A stretch of DNA of 9,061 nt from Myxococcota bacterium (GTDB taxonomy: Bacteria > Myxococcota > Polyangia > GCA-2747355 > JAKLHH01). The notes under the pieces are model-generated. The model saw only the letters and a list, made by a program, of their open reading frames with translations. It was not told the origin of the DNA and made no database searches. Positions 5,626 to 9,061 of this stretch are shown here, piece by piece; position 1 is the stretch's first letter; every line of letters starts with the position of its first letter. Location of the stretch: contig JAKLHH010000232.1 of NCBI GenBank assembly GCA_022710245.1, forward strand, positions 1 through 9,061, given 5' to 3'. Both the position numbers and the translations under genes were made by a program.

Positions 5626-7527
5626 TCAGTCGATGGGCTTCGGCTCGCAGAGCCCGTTCTCACAGAACTCACCGCCCGGGCAGTCCTCGGGCTTGGTGCA
5701 GCCCTTCTTCACCACCGTCTCCGCCCACTGCGCGATGTGGTTGCCGGTCTTGATGTCCTGGAAGGGCAGCCAGAACGCCGCGTGGCTCGGGTCGGTCGCC
5801 ATCTCGCTCTTGGACGGGTCGATGGCGGCCATCCAGATCTGGGCTCGCCCCTCGCCCGCGAGGCGCAGCCCGTAGTCGCGGCGGCTGGAGAAGGTGACCC
5901 ACATCAACTTGCCGCCCTTGTACTTCTGCAGGAAGGGGCTGAACTTCGGCCAGGAGTTGCAGAGGTCGGCGCCGCCGTTCGCCTCCTTCAGCTCGAGCGG
6001 CTTGCCCTTCAGGTCGGCGCGGATGATCCAGAGCGCGGCGTCCTTCGAGTCATAGGAGGAGCCGGAGCTCGAGCTCCCCGAGGAGTTCGGCACCGCCGGG
6101 TCGCAGCTGGTGCAGCGGTTGAAGACGATCCAGGCGTTGTCTGGCGAGTAGGTCGGGTAGTAGTTGTTCTCCCCGGCGGAGATGACCAGCGGCGCCGCGC
6201 CGCTCCAGGAGTCCTTGGCCGGGTCGTAGGCCAGGATATTCAGCGAGCCCTTCGAGATCCCCGGCGCCCCGAAGAGCGGGAAGGTGAAGCTCGGCTCCGC
6301 GTAGACGACCCGCGTCCCGTCCGGCGACCAGTCGGGCATCGTGCCCTTGGCGACGAGGGGTTCCTTGAGCGCGGCGTAGGTGGTGGCGTCGCGCAGGACC
6401 ATGCTGTTGCCGTCGGAGGTGATGATCTTGCTCGCGTCGGGGGAGAAGGACATGAAGTTCGCGGCGCCGGAGGCGATCTCGGCCTTGGTCGCCACGTCGA
6501 CCAGCTTGAGCGGCGCGGGCGCCGGCATGTCGAGCCCGACCGCCATCTTCTTGCCGTCGCGCGACATGGCGTGGCAGCCCACGCAGAAGAGCGCCTTGGC
6601 GTCGCCCGCCGTGTAGAAGAGCTTGGCCTTCTGGTTCGGCTGGCCGAAGTCGTAGCGGATGATGGCGCCCGGGGTGGCGTTCCAGTAGTAGAGCCCGCCC
6701 TGGATGTCCTCCTCGGCGACGCTCAGCTCGCGCGAGGTCGAGGTGCCGACCGAGGTCATGCTGGTCGGGGCGCCGCGCACGGTGACCTTGGCCGGGTCGC
6801 CGCCCTGGAACGCCTTGACCAGCACCTTCCAGGAGGTCTCGTCGGGGATCAGCCCGCAGCCCGTCCCCGCCTTGGTGCACTTGGTGTAGAAACGGAGGTC
6901 GGCGGCCGCGCTCTTCAGCGAGACCTCGAAGATCTCGTTGCCGTTGCCCGGCAGCCACTGGATCTCCATCTCGCGCAGGTTGGGCGGGATGAGGACGCGG
7001 TCCGGCGGGTAGACCAGCGAGGGCGCGCGCCCAGGGTCGGGCGTCGCCTTGGCGAAGGAGTCCTCCACCGAGGAGGGCACGTCCGCGCCGAGGAAGGTGC
7101 GCTTGTAGACCACGGTGACCCCGGTCACCGCGTTCACCTTGCCGGCCTCGGCGGTGATGCGGCTGTGGCCGCCGCGCTCGGCGGCGGAGGTGAAGACGTT
7201 GCCCTTGAAGATGCCGACCCAGGCGTCCTCCACGTTGAAGTCGGTCTGCGCGGTGACGTCCAGCTCGCTGCCGTCGGCGAGCTTGCCCAGCGCCTTGTAG
7301 GCCTGCACGGCCGGCTGGTTGTTGACGATGGTGAGCTCGGCGTCGGCGGGGACGATGCGCAGCGAGACGAGCCCGCTCAGGTCCACGTCCTTGACGCCTC
7401 CGTCGCCAGGCGTGCTGTTCGTGTCGGTGAAGAGGTTCGGGTCAGCGCAGCCAGGCAGCAGCCGCGCGCCAAGCAGCGCGGTCAGGAGCAACGCCCCGCC
7501 AGCGAGGAACGACGCCATTCGGCGCAT
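5626..7527 (-). CDS. secreted lipoprotein: beta-propeller with a c-type heme CxxCH site
   Basis: The 633-residue protein begins with a positively charged N-terminus and hydrophobic stretch ending LLPGC, a likely lipobox with lipidated C27 (proline at -2 is slightly atypical). Residues 50-142 resemble a bacterial Ig-like (BIG2-type) domain (LRIVP, DVTAQ, VTGVTVVYK). Residues about 165-285 form an Ig/fibronectin-like beta region. Next comes CVGCH at 315-319 (coding bases 6571-6585), a covalent heme c site, running directly into SRDGKK and a series of PD40/TolB-like blade motifs: FSPDASK (361-367), WSPDGTR (400-406), YSPDNAW (460-466). A Ser/Gly-rich loop (482-491) interrupts the propeller. The C-terminus has cysteines at 610, 616, 622 and 627, typical of small secreted disulfide motifs. 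The ATG follows GGAGG (7534-7538) at 6 nt. It is probably anchored at the cell envelope and may transfer electrons; partner and substrate are unknown. Confidence 0.9.
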   Translation of the reverse strand: MRRMASFLAGGALLLTALLGARLLPGCADPNLFTDTNSTPGDGGVKDVDLSGLVSLRIVPADAELTIVNNQPAVQAYKALGKLADGSELDVTAQTDFNVEDAWVGIFKGNVFTSAAERGGHSRITAEAGKVNAVTGVTVVYKRTFLGADVPSSVEDSFAKATPDPGRAPSLVYPPDRVLIPPNLREMEIQWLPGNGNEIFEVSLKSAAADLRFYTKCTKAGTGCGLIPDETSWKVLVKAFQGGDPAKVTVRGAPTSMTSVGTSTSRELSVAEEDIQGGLYYWNATPGAIIRYDFGQPNQKAKLFYTAGDAKALFCVGCHAMSRDGKKMAVGLDMPAPAPLKLVDVATKAEIASGAANFMSFSPDASKIITSDGNSMVLRDATTYAALKEPLVAKGTMPDWSPDGTRVVYAEPSFTFPLFGAPGISKGSLNILAYDPAKDSWSGAAPLVISAGENNYYPTYSPDNAWIVFNRCTSCDPAVPNSSGSSSSGSSYDSKDAALWIIRADLKGKPLELKEANGGADLCNSWPKFSPFLQKYKGGKLMWVTFSSRRDYGLRLAGEGRAQIWMAAIDPSKSEMATDPSHAAFWLPFQDIKTGNHIAQWAETVVKKGCTKPEDCPGGEFCENGLCEPKPID

Positions 7528-7555
7528 CAGACACCTCCCACTTCCGGAATGGCCA

Positions 7556-7585
7556 AGGCTACCCTCGAAGTGTGGCGGGGCGCAA
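7556..7585 (-). promoter_or_regulatory. weak candidate promoter of the propeller lipoprotein gene
   Basis: On the minus strand TTGCGC (7585-7580) is followed after 18 nt by TAGCCT (7561-7556), with half matches to the -35 and -10 consensus. It would give a leader of about 22 nt containing the GGAGG Shine-Dalgarno. The match is poor for a GC-rich genome and could be chance. The rest of the 115-base gap to the ferritin-like gene holds only a 10-bp-spaced GCAGGGCT direct repeat (7626-7633, 7636-7643). Confidence 0.2.
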
Positions 7586-7642
7586 CGGCTCTCGGCGGAT
7601 CTGCGCTGCGCGCGTGGGGTGGTGAGCAGGGCTGCGCAGGGC

Positions 7643-8071
7643 TCAGGCCCCGGCGAGCTCGTCGAGGCGTCGGCGGTGCGTGGCCTCCTCCTCGCACGCC
7701 CGCGCGATCAGGCCGCGCGCCCACGGCCGCAGGTCCCTCCGTCGCACAGCCTCGTAGCGCTCGCCGACGAGCCGCTCGTTGGAGCGCAGGGCGCGGAGCG
7801 CGCCAGCGGGGCCGTCGACCTCGGCGGCAGCGACGAAGCCCTCGCTGTAGAAGCCCTTGAAGTCGGAGGTCGGCTCGGAGGGCATGCCGCCGAGGTCGCG
7901 CACGAGCTGGATGAGGGCGGTCAGGCGCTGGTGGTGCTCGTCACGGAGGCCGACGAGGTGAGGGCGGAGCGCGTCGTCCGCGGCGGCGATGGCCTGGCTG
8001 TACGCGGCCCGCGCGTCGAGCTCGAGCTGGACCAGCGAGGTCAGCGTCATCACCAGCTCCGGTGTCTCCAC
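7643..8071 (-). CDS. ferritin-like four-helix protein, DUF2383-type
   Basis: The 142-residue, almost entirely helical protein divides into four helices (about 4-30, 34-60, 86-112, 114-139). Candidate metal ligands are spaced as in ferritin-like bundles: E17, then D44/E45 with H46 and H47, E99 and E104 (NERLVGERYE), and an ExxH at E129-H132 (EEEATH). The pattern, the LGGMP turn (60-64) and the SNER...YEAV helix match the DUF2383 family. Family members are predicted di-metal four-helix proteins whose physiological role, often discussed as stress or iron related, is poorly established. No signal peptide is seen, so it is cytosolic. Start is GTG at 8071, supported by a GGAGG at 6-nt spacing; an ATG at 8050 would cut seven residues of helix 1. 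It lies between two lipoprotein genes on the same strand but with gaps of 115 and 207 bases, so it may be its own transcript. Confidence 0.85.
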   Translation of the reverse strand: METPELVMTLTSLVQLELDARAAYSQAIAAADDALRPHLVGLRDEHHQRLTALIQLVRDLGGMPSEPTSDFKGFYSEGFVAAAEVDGPAGALRALRSNERLVGERYEAVRRRDLRPWARGLIARACEEEATHRRRLDELAGA

Positions 8072-8077
8072 CGCGGC

Positions 8078-8082
8078 CCTCC
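8078..8082 (-). promoter_or_regulatory. Shine-Dalgarno deciding the GTG start of the ferritin-like gene
   Basis: GGAGG on the minus strand (CCTCC at 8078-8082 on plus) lies 6 nt before the GTG at 8071. The internal ATG at 8050 has no comparable site, so the GTG is preferred. Confidence 0.65.
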
Positions 8083-8173
8083 GTCTCCGCAGGCAAGCAA
8101 GGCGCGTTCCCGTGCTGGCGGGCGCGGCTCGCCCCGGTCAGCGAGGGTTCTTGGGCCGGGCGGGCGGGGGCGC

Positions 8174-8229
8174 CGGGGAGGAAGCCGCGGCAGGGCGTGG
8201 ATTCTCCCCTGCGGGCTGCTTCGCCCCCG
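8174..8229 (-). other. long imperfect hairpin between the PepSY lipoprotein and ferritin-like genes
   Basis: Three stacked stems pair across 56 bases: CGGGG (8174-8178) with CCCCG (8225-8229), GAAGC (8181-8185) with GCTTC (8218-8222), and GCAGGG (8190-8195) with CCCTGC (8207-8212), around an 11-nt loop. Small internal loops separate the stems. It lies about 50 nt after the stop codon of the upstream minus-strand gene and about 100 nt before the next start. No T-run follows, so Rho-independent termination is doubtful; it may end or stabilise the lipoprotein transcript. The rest of the 207-base gap shows nothing I recognise. Confidence 0.35.
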
Positions 8230-8278
8230 CCGCGGGTAGCTGAGAGTGGGGGTGCGCTCAGCGACGGGCGGGCGGTGC

Positions 8279-8899
8279 TCAGCGGGTGAGCTGGACGACG
8301 GCGGGGAAGCCGCGGCGGGTCGCGGTGAGCTTGCCGGCCGGCGTGACGCAGAGCTTCACTGGCGCGCCGGCGAGCTCTCCCTCGACCTCGTAGAGCGAGG
8401 TCGCCGGGTCGCCGGTCTCCTTCAGCTCCACCTCCTTGCCGGTGAAGCCCGCCACCCCGGCGACCGTCTGCTTCACCGGCGGCGGGAGCGAGTCGAGCGT
8501 CAGGTCCTTGCGCTCGAGGTAGAGCTTCTTGCGATCTGTGCTGCGGACGGAGAGCTCGATCCGCTTGCCCCCCACGCGGCGGGTCACCTCGTAGACGGTG
8601 TCGCCGTTCGCGTACTGCTCCACCTCGAACTCGACCTCCTCGCCCTTGCCCAGCTCCTGGTCAGCCATCGCGTGGACCCAGTCGGGGATGCCGGCGCGGG
8701 AGACATAGATCGAGACCTTGCCGAGCGCCCCGTCCGCCTCGAAGTAGAGCTTCGCCCTGAGCGCGTGCGGGCCGCGCAGCGCCTCGAGCGGAAAGGCGGG
8801 CAGGCGCATGGTGCCCGGGGCGGCGGACCGCTCGGCGCAGCGCTGCTGGCCGGCGCAGCCGGCGGCGGTGATCGTGAGCAGGACAGCGAGAGCTCGCAT
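8279..8899 (-). CDS. lipoprotein with two tandem PepSY-like repeats
   Basis: The 206-residue protein starts with a short lipoprotein signal peptide (MRALAVLLTITAAGC) with predicted lipidated C15, so it is likely exported and membrane anchored. The mature part contains two similar modules. The first begins IPDWVHAM (71-78) and includes TVYEVTRRVGGKRIEL (101-116). The second begins LPPPVKQTV (138-146) and includes SLYEVEGELAGAPVKL (168-183) before a TPAGKL turn. The order, a Pro-containing helix (xPxxV), then YEV strand, then Gly turn and strand, is that of PepSY-like small periplasmic domains (the beta-lactamase-inhibitor-like group). Such domains are thought to bind peptides or proteins; no enzymatic residues are apparent. 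A start at 8923 is also in frame, but the well-placed GAGGAG and the candidate promoter support 8899. Expression may be controlled by the repeats just upstream. Confidence 0.82.
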   Translation of the reverse strand: MRALAVLLTITAAGCAGQQRCAERSAAPGTMRLPAFPLEALRGPHALRAKLYFEADGALGKVSIYVSRAGIPDWVHAMADQELGKGEEVEFEVEQYANGDTVYEVTRRVGGKRIELSVRSTDRKKLYLERKDLTLDSLPPPVKQTVAGVAGFTGKEVELKETGDPATSLYEVEGELAGAPVKLCVTPAGKLTATRRGFPAVVQLTR

Positions 8900-8906
8900 G
8901 GGCCAT

Positions 8907-8912
8907 CTCCTC
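8907..8912 (-). promoter_or_regulatory. Shine-Dalgarno deciding the PepSY lipoprotein start
   Basis: GAGGAG on the minus strand (CTCCTC on plus) lies 7 nt before the ATG at 8899. The alternative in-frame ATG at 8923 lacks such a site and would place eight extra residues, including three arginines, before the signal peptide. Confidence 0.65.
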
Positions 8913-8932
8913 GCAGGGGGCATGACCCGGCG

Positions 8933-8962
8933 AAGCTAAGCCAGGCGGCGCCAGGCTGGCAA
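8933..8962 (-). promoter_or_regulatory. candidate promoter of the PepSY lipoprotein gene with repeat-filled spacer
   Basis: On the minus strand TTGCCA (8962-8957, five of six to the sigma-70 -35 box) is followed by a -10-like TAGCTT (8938-8933, three of six) after 18 nt; read as TTAGCT the spacing is 17. The 17 nt directly after the -35 are GCCTGGC-GCC-GCCTGGC, two identical heptamers 10 bp apart. Transcription would start near 8927, leaving a leader of about 28 nt that contains the GAGGAG. The -10 is weak, so this is a proposal. Confidence 0.4.
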
Positions 8963-9028
8963 GGGTGGTCAGGCGCTCGCTGCGGACCTGGCGCGGGGTG
9001 GTCAGGCGCTCGCGGCGGACCTGGCATG
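8963..9028 (+). repeat. two tandem 33-bp direct repeats
   Basis: The units 8963-8995 and 8996-9028 differ at only three of 33 positions (one at unit position 19, two in the last three bases). Each begins GGGTGGTCAGGCGCTCGC and contains a small dyad, CAGG-N13-CCTG. They start exactly at the upstream edge of the candidate -35 box. The reading frame through them is not convincingly coding. They may be tandem binding sites for an activator. Confidence 0.75.
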
Positions 9029-9061
9029 GCCTCGCCGCCTGCGCTACACCTTGCCACGGCA

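Noticed and set aside
4692..5753. 353-codon plus-strand frame opposite the SDR gene
   Set aside because: Arg/Ala/Val/His-rich with no motif; the minus-strand frame has TGxxGxxG and YxxxK.
5596..7860. 754-codon open frame on the plus strand across the propeller and ferritin-like genes
   Set aside because: The composition is GC-driven, with many RRVGR/VAGV-type stretches and no recognisable motif. It covers two minus-strand genes that have clear domains and Shine-Dalgarno sites.
8584..9057. 157-codon minus-strand frame running through the 33-bp repeats
   Set aside because: Its second half lies out of frame over the PepSY lipoprotein gene and becomes Arg/Ser-rich; no domain is visible, so the repeats are treated as non-coding.
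9039..9061. Possible sigma-54 -24/-12 site on the minus strand (TGGCAAGGTGTAGC)
   Set aside because: The GC element is TAGC rather than TTGC and spacing is one base short of the consensus.

Overview
This window comes from a very GC-rich bacterium. A hand count of 241-300 gives 43 G/C of 60, and 3601-3660 gives 50 of 60. Several traits fit Myxococcota or a related deltaproteobacterial lineage: the base composition, long antisense open frames, many exported lipoproteins, a secreted protein ending in a small Cys-rich motif (Cys-x5-Cys-x5-Cys-x4-Cys), and a c-type heme site fused to a beta-propeller. This is inference; no rRNA or other taxonomic marker is present.

Left half (+ strand, 1-4480). 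After the last codons of an unidentified gene (1-67) come three genes that read as one glycerolipid module: a PlsB-like glycerol-3-phosphate acyltransferase (197-1873), NAD(P)-dependent glycerol-3-phosphate dehydrogenase GpsA (1933-3039), and an App1/DUF2183-type HAD phosphatase (3036-4037). GpsA would supply glycerol-3-phosphate, the acyltransferase would acylate it, and the phosphatase could dephosphorylate phosphatidate to diacylglycerol. The last two genes overlap by ATGA. The 3' end of gpsA carries a nested palindrome that encodes a C-terminal extension beyond the usual family end. A small gene follows (4082-4480) with about 59% GC and different codon use; it is perhaps a Roadblock/LC7-like protein and looks acquired separately.

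Right half (- strand, 9061 down to 4593). This runs convergently toward the first block. In transcription order it holds a lipoprotein with two PepSY-like repeats (8899-8279), a DUF2383-type ferritin-like four-helix protein (8071-7643), a large secreted lipoprotein combining a beta-propeller with a CxxCH heme c site (7527-5626), and an extended SDR of the dihydroflavonol-4-reductase/sugar-epimerase type (5585-4593). The last two are 40 nt apart and are probably one transcript.

The most structured non-coding stretch is upstream of the PepSY lipoprotein. A candidate promoter there has a spacer made of two GCCTGGC copies, and two 33-bp direct repeats begin exactly at its -35 box. No RNA genes, CRISPR arrays, insertion sequences or integrases were seen. 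No gene-free stretch exceeds 300 bases; the longest is 207 bases (8072-8278), which holds an imperfect hairpin.
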